From assembly GCA_964537685.1 (NCBI GenBank), contig CAZICM010000084.1:1-34910 (forward strand): DNA of 34,910 nt. Reading direction: 5' to 3'. Every line of letters begins with the position of its first letter. Position 1 is the stretch's first letter. Under the pieces are notes generated by a model. It was given only the letters and a program-made list of their open reading frames with translations, ran no database searches and was not told the DNA's origin. Both the position numbers and the translations under genes were made by a program. Positions 1-7,669 of this stretch are shown here, piece after piece. The stretch comes from CAZICM01 sp964537685 (lineage in GTDB: Bacteria > Myxococcota_A > Polyangia > Polyangiales > Polyangiaceae).

Positions 1-156
1 CCGAATGCGGAGGCGCTTCCAATCCCGCCACCGCTTCCCGTTGCGCCAATTGGGGTTTCTCAGAATCTCAGGATTGAATCGTTTCCATCTTTCTGCAAAT
101 CAGCGAATACCGTAGGCCAAAACCAACGCATTGCAACTCTAACCATTCTATTGTAG
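1..156 (+). CDS. C-terminal end of an unidentified protein (partial)
   Basis: Frame 1 is open from the first base to a TAG at 154-156, giving 51 residues. The start lies outside the window. The first part is Pro/Ala/Val-rich and looks like a flexible linker; the last 30 residues show no motif I recognise. The stop lies 9 bases before the ATG of the next gene, which would fit an operon. An open frame of this length could occur by chance, so the call rests on position and on its linker-like composition. No function can be assigned. Confidence 0.4.
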   Translation, partial: PNAEALPIPPPLPVAPIGVSQNLRIESFPSFCKSANTVGQNQRIATLTILL

Positions 157-165
157 AGATGCCGC

Positions 166-1146
166 ATGCATCGCCGCCCTCATTCCGTCCTTTTGGCCCT
201 TGTTTTCGGCCTTCTTATCGCCCTTCCAAGCCCCGCGCACGCCCAAAAACCCGATCGCGAGGCCGTCTATCGCGAGCTGATCCATGCCATGCGCGCCCAT
301 GTTCAGCATCGCCGCTATGAACTTGCGTTTAGCGCCGCTTCGGCCGCCCTCGCCATCAAACAAGAGCGCGAAACCCTTTGCAGCGCGGGCATGATCGCCT
401 CACGGCTCGACCGCTTTCCCGAGTGCGCCGAGTTGCTTAGCGAATGTGTGCGCCTCACCACCGACCACACCGAAGATGAGGAGGAGATTCAAAAACGCTT
501 GATTCACGCGAGCACGCTCGAGATGGCTCGAGCCCGCGTTGGAACTTTGCATATCGTCGCGCCGTCCCTCGCTACGATTACAGTGAATCATAAGCGCATC
601 GGCTTAGCTCCTGTCGATCAGCCTGTTTTTGTGCCTCCAAATACGAGCATCGAGATTCTTGCCGATAACTTCGACGGCGTAGGCTCCGAGCGCGTCACCA
701 TCGCCCCAGGCCAAAGCAAAAAGGTTGTCATTCGCACGCACAGACGAGAAAAATCCCTTGTTTCACAGCCTGTTTTGCTCACGTCCCCGCCGCCTTCGCA
801 ACCCCTGCCCAAGCTTGTTCCAGACCGCACGCCTTTTTGGATCGGCTTCGGCCTCACCAGCGCCGCCGCAACCGCTACAGTGAATTTTGCCTACTTTTCA
901 GCCTTGGATTTATCCAACGCCGATAAGCGCTTCAAGGCCGCCCAAGGCGATTCTCCCCACGCTTGCCGCGGCGATGCAACGCGGGATTGTGATGAATTTA
1001 TCGAGCTGTTCAATCGTGGCAACAACCTGCGCAATGCAGCAATCGCAACCGGAATGAGCACGGGAATCGGGATCGCTTTGAGCATTGCCCTTTGGAAATT
1101 CGCGCCCCTCAAACCCGCCCCGCAGGGAATTAGCGTCGCCTTCTAG
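166..1146 (+). CDS. Secreted/membrane TPR-PEGA protein with two C-terminal TM segments
   Basis: 326 aa. A signal peptide covers about residues 1-26 (RR, a hydrophobic core, then AHA before QKPD). Residues 30-115 are helical with TPR-like spacing. About 125-192 read as a PEGA-like beta domain (GTLHIVAPSLATITVNHKRI, then a PG turn and VVIRTHRR). A Pro-rich linker leads to two hydrophobic segments (about 225-245 and 288-310) flanking a loop with two Cys (HACRGDATRDCDE). This order matches the two TPR/PEGA proteins at 16455-17426 and 19996-21000, although sequence identity is low. The gene lies 15 bases before a pseudokinase gene, so the two products probably act together in the envelope. PEGA domains are widespread in surface and kinase-associated proteins; the ligand is unknown. 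Confidence 0.75.
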   Translation: MHRRPHSVLLALVFGLLIALPSPAHAQKPDREAVYRELIHAMRAHVQHRRYELAFSAASAALAIKQERETLCSAGMIASRLDRFPECAELLSECVRLTTDHTEDEEEIQKRLIHASTLEMARARVGTLHIVAPSLATITVNHKRIGLAPVDQPVFVPPNTSIEILADNFDGVGSERVTIAPGQSKKVVIRTHRREKSLVSQPVLLTSPPPSQPLPKLVPDRTPFWIGFGLTSAAATATVNFAYFSALDLSNADKRFKAAQGDSPHACRGDATRDCDEFIELFNRGNNLRNAAIATGMSTGIGIALSIALWKFAPLKPAPQGISVAF

Positions 1147-1161
1147 GGTGAGGAAAAGACT

Positions 1162-2589
1162 ATGAATCAGCCTATTTTAAACCCGGGCGATACCATCGGC
1201 GCCTTTACCATTCTCGACGATGTCGATGCTTGGGATGGCGTGTTTTGCTTTCAAGCCGAGCATTCCGACGGTGTCACCAAAGCCTTGGTCTATGTGCGCG
1301 ATCGCCGCGGCATTCAGCCCGATCCAGAACAAGAGCGCGCCTTTCAAGAGCGCGCCGAAACCTTGAAGCAAAAGCCCGATCCTTTGCTTCCCGCGCTTTT
1401 GGCCGCGGATGTGAGCGATGAATTTCAATGGGCGGCTTTTAGCTTTCCCGCTGGATTGCCGCTTCGAGATTGGCTTTGGGAACGCGGCAAAATAAGCCCC
1501 ATCCAAGGCGCGGCTTTGCTTCGCGATATTTGCGCGCTCTTTCGCGCCTTGCCAAAGGGCAGCGTTCACGGAATGCTTGAATCCAAGGCGATTTATGTGA
1601 GCGACCATCTGCAGCTTCGGCAAATTGCCCATTGGGGTATTGCACCGCTGTTTGGAATTCGGCCGCCTTTTCGGATGTATCAGGCCCCCGAGCAATGGAG
1701 CGGCGAGCATCCGATCGATCATCGCGCCGATGTCTATGCAGCCGCGGCGATTGTGTGGGAAGCCATTGTGGGCGATGAACCGGGAGCCCGAAGCGGTCAT
1801 GATCCCGATCGGGAAACAAGGCTAAAACAGCGTATTCCCGAGCTTTGCCGTGCTCGCGCCGATGTTCACAAGCTGTTTTCCGACGTTCTTTTGGATTGGA
1901 CATCCCACGATATCGATGAACGGCCAGGAGGATGGAATGCCGCTTATTTCGCGATGAATATGGTGATCGCGGACATGAACGAGGCCGCCGAGACAGGCCA
2001 CACCGCGCCCGATTTGATGGGCAATGACAGCGAGCCGCCCACCCGCCCTATTCCCGAAAAAAGGAACCGCGTCACCATGCAGCCCCCGCCCTTGGAGCAC
2101 GCGGACACAATCCCAGCACCAGCGCCAAAACCCACGATTTCAAGCATTCCGCCGACGCCGAGGACGGCCGGCGATTTTCCCGCCGCCCCGTCCATGGCTT
2201 CCAAGCTCAGCCCTTCGCAGCGTGCGCCGAAGAATAAAAAACGCGCTTTTGCCCTTGGATTTGTGGGTTTTGCTTTGATGATGGCAGGCATCGCCATCGT
2301 ATGGAGTTCGCCTCGCCCGCCTTTTCCACCGGAGATCACGAGTGCGAAAGCGGGCGAGCTTGCGCGCCTTCTCCGCGAACGCGCAGCGCTGGAAATAGCC
2401 TTGAAACAGAGCCAATCCGAGCCGGTCCACAACTCAGATGTCGCGAATAGCCAAGCCGCGATCGCGCCTCAGCCATCGCGCAACACCCGATCCAAACAGC
2501 CTTCCGCAGAGCCGAAAATACCCGCCGATCGCCATGCGCCCGAGCCATGGACGGAACATGGAGTGTACATGGAAGATCGCCAGCATTAG
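1162..2589 (+). CDS. Membrane-anchored Ser/Thr pseudokinase
   Basis: 475 aa with a protein-kinase fold at about residues 10-265. Landmarks retained are the APE motif (APE at 175-177) and the helix-F Asp (DHRADVYA, D190). All catalytic positions appear lost: the beta-3 Lys aligns with V43, the HRD region reads VHGML (136-138 HGM), the catalytic Asn aligns with A143, and DFG reads HWG (157-159). The Gly-rich loop is also not recognisable. A Pro/Ser-rich juxtamembrane linker (about 275-358), one TM helix (about 362-384) and a roughly 90-residue extracytoplasmic tail follow. Domain order is the same as in the active kinases at 20990 and 17416, so this is probably a degenerate relative acting as a scaffold or allosteric partner. 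Loss of activity is inferred from motifs only. Confidence 0.8.
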   Translation: MNQPILNPGDTIGAFTILDDVDAWDGVFCFQAEHSDGVTKALVYVRDRRGIQPDPEQERAFQERAETLKQKPDPLLPALLAADVSDEFQWAAFSFPAGLPLRDWLWERGKISPIQGAALLRDICALFRALPKGSVHGMLESKAIYVSDHLQLRQIAHWGIAPLFGIRPPFRMYQAPEQWSGEHPIDHRADVYAAAAIVWEAIVGDEPGARSGHDPDRETRLKQRIPELCRARADVHKLFSDVLLDWTSHDIDERPGGWNAAYFAMNMVIADMNEAAETGHTAPDLMGNDSEPPTRPIPEKRNRVTMQPPPLEHADTIPAPAPKPTISSIPPTPRTAGDFPAAPSMASKLSPSQRAPKNKKRAFALGFVGFALMMAGIAIVWSSPRPPFPPEITSAKAGELARLLRERAALEIALKQSQSEPVHNSDVANSQAAIAPQPSRNTRSKQPSAEPKIPADRHAPEPWTEHGVYMEDRQH

Positions 2590-2632
2590 CGTGCTTGCCG
2601 CTCCTAAAACGTTGGCGGATTGGAGGCGAGTG

Positions 2633-2953
2633 ATGATGATTCGTAAAGTGTTGGCGGGTTTCATTTTCAGTGCATGCGCGTTCGTCGCATGTGCGCGAGA
2701 GGCTACGATTTACGGCAAATGCAACGATACATACGACTGTCGCACGGAATGGAACAACATCCCAGGAACGGAGTGTGTGGACGGCTTTTGCAAGTGTGTG
2801 ATCCCGGACTACGAACACTGTTGTTTTGGAGGCAGTGACGACAATTGCGCGGTCGCCGAAGACTACAAATGCAGGCCCAAAGAAGAATGCGATCCATCCA
2901 TTTTGGCCGACGCGGGAAGCGATGCGGACACGGATGCAGGCGACGGCGGATAG
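2633..2953 (+). CDS. Small Cys-rich lipoprotein
   Basis: 106 aa from the ATG at 2633 (a second ATG is at 2636). The longer frame starting at 2438 lies inside the preceding gene. The start is supported by GGAGG at 2622-2626, 6 bases upstream. A hydrophobic leader ends at FVAC, a plausible though non-ideal lipobox. The mature part has an ATIYGKC...IPGTEC...CKC...HCC...C pattern of conserved Cys and an acidic Asp/Gly-rich end. The whole mature domain is repeated at the N-terminus of the next protein, so the pair arose by duplication. Role unknown; a disulphide-bonded surface lipoprotein is likely. Confidence 0.75.
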   Translation: MMIRKVLAGFIFSACAFVACAREATIYGKCNDTYDCRTEWNNIPGTECVDGFCKCVIPDYEHCCFGGSDDNCAVAEDYKCRPKEECDPSILADAGSDADTDAGDGG

Positions 2954-2971
2954 CCGAAAGGACATGGGAAG

Positions 2972-4090
2972 ATGATGAAGCGTTGGATGGTTTTGTTGAG
3001 CTTGATCGGATGTGTTTCGTGTGCCGATGAAGCGACGATCTACGGGCGGTGCCACACGACGGCGGACTGTCAAACCGAGTTCAATAACATTCCTGGAACG
3101 TCATGTGTGGCAGGCTATTGTGTGTGTGACGAGCCGGGTTTTAAGCATTGTTGCCCGGGAGGCGATGACAGCAAATGCGAGCTTCAGCCGCCCGACGATT
3201 ACCGATGCAGGCCCGCCGCTGAATGCGAGCCTCAGCAGCCCGATGGAGGCAGCGCGGGCAGCGGAGGCACCGCGACAAGCAGCGGAGCTGGAGGAAGCGG
3301 CACGGGAGGCGCAACGGGCACAGGAGGCACGGGAGGCGACCCCACACCGCAGCCCGAGTGCACCACGGATGCCGATTGCCCAGGCCCGCCCGACGTGGCA
3401 TGCGGCGTAGGCAAGTGCTTGGAGAGCAAATGCGTACTCGATATTTGGGCAGGCCCGACCCCTTCACAATTGTATGGCGATTGCAAGCAAATTGTGTGTG
3501 ATGTGTTCGGAAATAAATCCGAGGTGATTGATGTGGGTGACTTTTATAATGATGGAAATCAGTGCACCTATGACTATTGCTTCGGCGATGTGGTCGCTAA
3601 CGATCCCTTGCCCAATGGATTGAACTGTCCAGAAGCGGGGGATGGATACTGCTATGAAGGCCAGTGTGTCGAATGCATCGATATTCTCCCATATGCATCT
3701 TGTAAAGCCCCCGGAATGAGCTGCCAAGACATCTATTGCGTGCCTTTCGGGCAATGCGTTGGAACATGCGGGGGATTATGCGAGCCTTGCCCCGTTGGGG
3801 GTATATGCATGAACAATGCGGATTGCTTAAGCGCGTCTTGCATAACGGGCATGTGCGCGCTTCCTACGTGCATGGATGGGGTAAAGAACGACGGCGAAAG
3901 CGGCATTGATTGCGGAGCGCCGAGCTGTTCTCCATGTCCCGACGGCGAAGGCTGCAGGCTTCCCACGGATTGCACAAGCGGCGTATGCATGACCGGAATA
4001 TGCCAAGCACCGACATGCACCGATGCTGTTCAAAACGGTATCGAAACCGGTATCGATTGCGGGGGAAGCTGCAATCCCTGCCTGCCTTAA
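2972..4090 (+). CDS. Cys-rich repeat lipoprotein
   Basis: 372 aa. A short leader ends in VSC (LLSLIGCVSC), a likely lipoprotein signal. About residues 19-85 repeat the domain of the preceding small lipoprotein (ATIYGRC, NIPGTSC, HCCPGG, YRCRP). A Gly/Ser/Thr linker follows (about 93-125), then Cys-rich modules. The last part holds two repeats of the pattern C.D.V.N..E.GIDCG...C.PC, a motif common in myxobacterial secreted proteins. The start is the first ATG of an ATGATG pair after GGGAAG. The gene lies 18 bases after its paralog and probably closes the operon that begins at or before 166. The ligand or partner is unknown. Confidence 0.8.
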   Translation: MMKRWMVLLSLIGCVSCADEATIYGRCHTTADCQTEFNNIPGTSCVAGYCVCDEPGFKHCCPGGDDSKCELQPPDDYRCRPAAECEPQQPDGGSAGSGGTATSSGAGGSGTGGATGTGGTGGDPTPQPECTTDADCPGPPDVACGVGKCLESKCVLDIWAGPTPSQLYGDCKQIVCDVFGNKSEVIDVGDFYNDGNQCTYDYCFGDVVANDPLPNGLNCPEAGDGYCYEGQCVECIDILPYASCKAPGMSCQDIYCVPFGQCVGTCGGLCEPCPVGGICMNNADCLSASCITGMCALPTCMDGVKNDGESGIDCGAPSCSPCPDGEGCRLPTDCTSGVCMTGICQAPTCTDAVQNGIETGIDCGGSCNPCLP

Positions 4091-4146
4091 CTCTCTATCC
4101 ATAAATCCATAACAAGCTAAGCTCTTTCAATTGCGGAGACCTGCTC

Positions 4147-4692
4147 ATGAAAACCGCTCGCTCAAAAAAATGTTCCAAAACAGATCGAATAGGTGGTCAA
4201 AAACAAAACTATCAACGCTATTTAGTGAAATGGCCCCAAAAACCACTCGACGAGGGCGCCTTGAAAAAGGTATTCGGTGCAAACATAAAAGCATGCAGGC
4301 GTGAACGCGGTTGGACGACTGATGATTTAGCTTCAAAAGCAGATGTTCATGTCGTTTATCTACGCCAAGTCGAACGGGGAATAAGGGCATGCGGCCTTGG
4401 AGTCGTTGCCCGTATCGCGGAAGCGCTTGACGTGCCTTTGCGGGAACTGTTAGGGAGCACCTGCGAACTTTCCGAAAAAGGAAAGCTATTTGCTCAAGAA
4501 TTTGTGAACGGCGATCGTCAGTTGATGGACGCCCTCGCAAAGCTCCTTAAGGGAATTGTTGAAGATACACCCGAAGCCCCGCCCCTGCCCCAAACACCCG
4601 ACGATGGACGACGAACAACCCCGAAACGAGATTCTACTGACCTTGGGCGAGACCGTCCGAAGGCTGCGAAAAACAAGGCGCCTATCGATTGA
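4147..4692 (+). CDS. XRE-family HTH transcriptional regulator 1
   Basis: 181 aa. One Cro/cI-type HTH lies at about residues 42-100 (VFGANIKACRRERGW, then DDLASKADVHVVYLRQVERG and a conserved third region AEALDVPLRELLG). A short helical segment (about 108-136, LFAQEFVNGDRQLMDALAKL) resembles a module that also follows the HTH domains of the next two genes. The C-terminus is basic and disordered and lies in DNA that overlaps the next gene. A GGAG at 4134-4137 precedes the ATG. Base composition at the 5' end is more AT-rich than its neighbours. It probably binds DNA as a dimer; targets are unknown. Confidence 0.8.
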   Translation: MKTARSKKCSKTDRIGGQKQNYQRYLVKWPQKPLDEGALKKVFGANIKACRRERGWTTDDLASKADVHVVYLRQVERGIRACGLGVVARIAEALDVPLRELLGSTCELSEKGKLFAQEFVNGDRQLMDALAKLLKGIVEDTPEAPPLPQTPDDGRRTTPKRDSTDLGRDRPKAAKNKAPID

Positions 4693-5356
4693 TGAATTGG
4701 CAAAGCAGTGCGAGCTTTCGCCGAACTACCTTGGGACGATTGAGCTTGGGCGCCGGGATATATCGTTTTCAACGCTTCGCGTTTTGGCTCATTTCTTTGG
4801 GGTAAAGCCTTGTGATGTTCTTGCCCCGCCGCCCCATATTTCGCAGAACGCCGCCCATGCGGTGCGGATATTTGAAGCGTCAACGCCCGCGATGCGCACG
4901 GCGATCATCGCTATCTTGTCCGAGTTTTTCACGGCCTCCGGCGATGCGCCGACGCTTGAGACATTGGCGGCAAAGAGCCCGGCAGAAGGTTTTGGCGTAG
5001 CGGCAAATTGGCGAGAAGAGCCGCCGCGATCGAGTGAAACGCTTGGGGTTTTGGTGCGGCGTATGCGAAAGCAGCAGCGCTTGACGATTGAGAAATTGGC
5101 GGCGCGCACGAAATTGTCGCCGGGCCATGTGGCGAACGTCGAGCGGGGGAACCGGGACACAGGTGTTTTGTCGATTTGCGCGATTGCGGAAGGGCTAGGC
5201 ATTACGGGGCGAGAATTGCTTCGCGGGACGAGGGAGAGCATTTCGGCCGAGTGCATTGCCTTTGGGAATATGTTTGATCGGGCATCAAAGGATGTTCAAG
5301 AGGCGCTGCTCGTGCTTTTGTTGGCGCGCGCAAATGCACGAATCGAGCAGAAATGA
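4604..5356 (+). CDS. XRE-family regulator 2 with two HTH domains
   Basis: 250 aa from the ATG at 4604. A TTG at 4556 in the same frame is possible, but its extension is Pro/Lys-rich and lies inside the previous gene. There are two Cro/cI HTH domains: about residues 14-70 (LGETVRRLRKTRRLSIDELA...SPNYLGTIELGRRD) and about 145-203 (LGVLVRRMRKQQRLTIEKLA...SPGHVANVERGNRD). Each is followed by a helical stretch ending in a leucine-rich helix (AAHAVRIFEAS... and AECIAFGNMFDRAS...). The protein looks like an internal duplication of a one-HTH protein. The gene overlaps the previous one by 89 bases, so translation is probably coupled. Targets unknown. Confidence 0.8.
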   Translation: MDDEQPRNEILLTLGETVRRLRKTRRLSIDELAKQCELSPNYLGTIELGRRDISFSTLRVLAHFFGVKPCDVLAPPPHISQNAAHAVRIFEASTPAMRTAIIAILSEFFTASGDAPTLETLAAKSPAEGFGVAANWREEPPRSSETLGVLVRRMRKQQRLTIEKLAARTKLSPGHVANVERGNRDTGVLSICAIAEGLGITGRELLRGTRESISAECIAFGNMFDRASKDVQEALLVLLLARANARIEQK

Positions 5357-5375
5357 AGGCGCAGGCAAAGACCGC

Positions 5376-5900
5376 ATGAAGGCCGATGAGCCTCATCAAA
5401 TCGCGCAAAGGGTTGGTGCAAATATTCGCCGGCTTCGAGAGATGCGGCGATGGACGGTTGAGCATTTTGCCTATTTGACCGGGCTATCAGCGGTCTATGT
5501 AGGCTTGATTGAACGAGGCCGGCGCGAGCCATCGCTTGCGGCGATTGAGATTATCGCGGAGGCTCTAAGCGTTCCGATCGGCGATTTATTTGGTTCGCGT
5601 GAAGTGATGTCAGAGCAGGCCATCCATGCCGCGATGCTGTTCAAGAGGGCGCCAAGTGATGGTCGCGCGGCCTTGTTATTGGTGCTTTTGAATCAGCCGC
5701 AGGAAAACAAGGCGAGGCCGGTTCACGGAAAGAAGCCATTCAGGGAGACCGATCCCGAGGTCGTTGAATTCGCGAGGCTGTTTGAAACGGCGTCCGACGA
5801 CTTGAGATGCGCGGTTCTTATTTTGTTGATGCGTCTTCAGCCGAGCGGATCGGCGCCGAGGCCACCGAAACCGCCGGAGCCGCCGGATGAGTGCGCATAG
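5376..5900 (+). CDS. XRE-family HTH transcriptional regulator 3
   Basis: 174 aa from the ATG at 5376 (MKADEP), 19 bases after the previous stop. An alternative ATG at 5334 overlaps the previous gene. The HTH spans about residues 12-67 (VGANIRRLREMRRW, AVYVGLIERGRREPS, AEALSVPIGDLFG). Two copies of the post-HTH helical module follow: one at about 75-103 (AIHAAMLFKRAPSDGRAALL) and one at about 125-150 (VVEFARLFETASDDLRCAVL). The C-terminus is Pro-rich. It is the third member of a tandem regulator family; the partner promoter could be its own upstream region or the lipoprotein genes before it. Confidence 0.8.
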   Translation: MKADEPHQIAQRVGANIRRLREMRRWTVEHFAYLTGLSAVYVGLIERGRREPSLAAIEIIAEALSVPIGDLFGSREVMSEQAIHAAMLFKRAPSDGRAALLLVLLNQPQENKARPVHGKKPFRETDPEVVEFARLFETASDDLRCAVLILLMRLQPSGSAPRPPKPPEPPDECA

Positions 5901-6244
5901 GGAGTGGTGAGAATGCGGAGGGAGGCGCCGAAGGGGATTTTTCGGATGTCAAGGTGTTTTCGACGGTCATCGCGATGGAGGGTGAACCGTCGAAGGGGGC
6001 GAGGGGGAAGGGAGGGATGTTTGGATGCTGTCAAGAGCTGAATGGAGAGGTGTGAGCTTGTATGCCCTCACGGGATGGGATGCCCATTGATTCGAATGTC
6101 ATTCCCCAGGGTTGAAAGGCAACGATCCCGCAACAATCAGAACGGACCATCACACAAGACAAGATTGACAAAAAATAAAAAATATGATTTTGGCGTTCAA
6201 CGTATTGGAGAAATATTATTTCAAATTGAAAATGAATAATGCTT
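5901..6244. other. Non-coding interval between convergent genes
   Basis: 344 bases separate the stop of the third XRE gene from the stop of the lipoprotein gene on the other strand. Small open frames here show no coding character and no ribosome-binding site. The left half is purine-rich on the plus strand and holds a 9-bp dyad (5959-5994). The right half (about 6160-6240) is strongly AT-rich, with a TTGACA at 6165-6170 but no well-spaced -10 box. Confidence 0.6.
5959..5994. repeat. Perfect 9-bp inverted repeat, possible hairpin
   Basis: TTCGACGGT (5959-5967) and ACCGTCGAA (5986-5994) are exact reverse complements, separated by 18 bases. In plus-strand RNA the stem could be extended by U-G pairs (UU before, GG after). 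It lies 58 bases after the stop of the third XRE gene. There is no T-run behind it on either strand, so an intrinsic terminator is not clearly supported; a protein binding site or an RNA-stabilising hairpin is equally possible. Confidence 0.5.
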
Positions 6245-7657
6245 TTAGATTGACATCAAGCGGCGATTATGTTCCAACAGACATGAACGCTCGCTCAGGG
6301 GCAAAGGCATCGCCTCCCAATTGCCCGTGCCTCCTGGACGCCGAAAGAGTTTGTTTCCAAATCGGGCCCAAAAGGTGCCATCCGGTGCGAATTTAATCGA
6401 GTAGAATTTCTCAGGCGTATCGGGCGTCATCCGCTCCCATGTAATATCCTTTTCACCCCCTTGTACCAGAGGTCTGCGGTACATTCGATCGTTTGTGTTC
6501 ATCCAGATCATCTGATCTGCGTCGCGCAAAAACACATCCACGATGGTGCCCCCAGGCTCTGGAGGCGCGAGCTCTGACCATTGTTTTCCGTTGAAATGCG
6601 CAAGATAGGGCCGGATTCCCTTCTCCGTTCCATCGGGAGAAACCGTCGCATACACATAGACATCCGATCCAGAGCGGGCAATCACCCCCATCGCTCCAGA
6701 AGCGCGAATCATCGCGTTGGGGAGCTTCTCAACCACCGAATCCAATTTTCCGGCGCTCCAGCGCTCCACCGCCAGCTCTCCAAAGGTTTGGGACCATGGC
6801 ATCGCATACCGATCTCCATCCTTGCATAGCTGACCCAGGCCAAAGAGATCGCCCTCTTTGGTTCCTTCCAAGACCACATGCAAGGCAAGCTGGTATTCAC
6901 AGGCATTTTCGTCGGCCATATTGCGATTGGCGACCCGGGCAATACGTGGCACAGGCATGGTCCTGGGTTTGCTCTCATAGATAAAGCGATGGCCTCCTTC
7001 TCCTGTGATTTCATAGAGATCCCCTCCTTTCCACGATGTGCTCGATATCATGCCCCCGAGGTAATAGGCATTCCAATAGGCTTGAGAATGCTCCATGGCG
7101 GCTTTATCATTGTACCATGTGCCATCTTTAAGCCTATACATATAATCCGTCCCACCTCGATCGCCTGGAGTATTGATGAATACACTCCCTCGCTTAGGCC
7201 ACTTTCCTTCAAGCCCAAATACCGCAAAAACAGGAGGCATTTCATCTTCTTTCGGAGGAGGACCTCCCGTGTACCCAGGCAGACCTTTCAGCATATCAAT
7301 ATCAGGCCGGAGCCCGGATGCATCCACGGCAAATAGCGTATTGGTATACCCCGCACCCGAGATAATGCCAGCAATACTCCCCATGGGAATAAGCCAAAGC
7401 CCAGGAAAATCCTGTTCATAGAAAATCGTGAAGGGTGATGATACAGGAGCTTTGGTCTGGGGCTTTGAGGCATCCGCCGAGCTTGGCGCCCGAGAGACGC
7501 TGGGTTTGGAAGAAGCCATCGCAAGGGATGCCGACTGGCCCGCACCGGGTTCCTTCGGGGGCATATCTTGGGAGCCAGAACCACAGCCAGAAAGCAATAG
7601 GCCCAACAAACAAGCAAATGATGAAGCGGTCAGAGACAACGGGATGGGGGTGTTCAT
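6245..7657 (-). CDS. Lipoprotein with probable beta-propeller-like domain
   Basis: 470 aa. A clear lipoprotein signal ends at LLSGC (about residue 25), followed by a Ser/Pro/Ala-rich linker to about residue 72. The remainder is rich in short beta-type blocks with W, G and D (GLWLIP, YVYATVSPDG, YLAHFNGKQW, TFWARFGNKLFRR), which suggests a beta-propeller, though no family is recognised. The start is preceded by AGGAAAAA. It lies 12 bases after the MglA-like GTPase gene and ends the six-gene run that begins with the VTC gene. It is probably anchored in the envelope; which membrane cannot be told from the sequence. Function unknown. Confidence 0.7.
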   Translation of the reverse strand: MNTPIPLSLTASSFACLLGLLLSGCGSGSQDMPPKEPGAGQSASLAMASSKPSVSRAPSSADASKPQTKAPVSSPFTIFYEQDFPGLWLIPMGSIAGIISGAGYTNTLFAVDASGLRPDIDMLKGLPGYTGGPPPKEDEMPPVFAVFGLEGKWPKRGSVFINTPGDRGGTDYMYRLKDGTWYNDKAAMEHSQAYWNAYYLGGMISSTSWKGGDLYEITGEGGHRFIYESKPRTMPVPRIARVANRNMADENACEYQLALHVVLEGTKEGDLFGLGQLCKDGDRYAMPWSQTFGELAVERWSAGKLDSVVEKLPNAMIRASGAMGVIARSGSDVYVYATVSPDGTEKGIRPYLAHFNGKQWSELAPPEPGGTIVDVFLRDADQMIWMNTNDRMYRRPLVQGGEKDITWERMTPDTPEKFYSIKFAPDGTFWARFGNKLFRRPGGTGNWEAMPLPLSERSCLLEHNRRLMSI

Positions 7658-7669
7658 AGAAAGTTTTTC

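Noticed and set aside
2438..2632. N-terminal extension of the small Cys-rich lipoprotein
   Set aside because: It lies inside the pseudokinase gene, has no ribosome-binding site and would bury the lipoprotein signal. The ATG at 2633 has GGAGG at the right distance.
3241..3350. Gly/Ser/Thr-rich repetitive DNA as a CRISPR or minisatellite
   Set aside because: The repeats are short, imperfect and in frame, and encode a flexible linker between two Cys-rich parts.
4556..4603. Upstream TTG start of the second XRE regulator
   Set aside because: The extension is Pro/Lys-rich and comes from an overlapping frame of the previous gene; the ATG at 4604 gives a normal HTH protein. It cannot be fully excluded.
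6165..6219. Promoter-like boxes in the AT-rich part of the gene-free interval
   Set aside because: TTGACA at 6165 has its only TATGAT at a 12-base spacing. TTGGCG at 6190 with TATTAT at 6214 is weak and would fire into the antisense of the lipoprotein gene.
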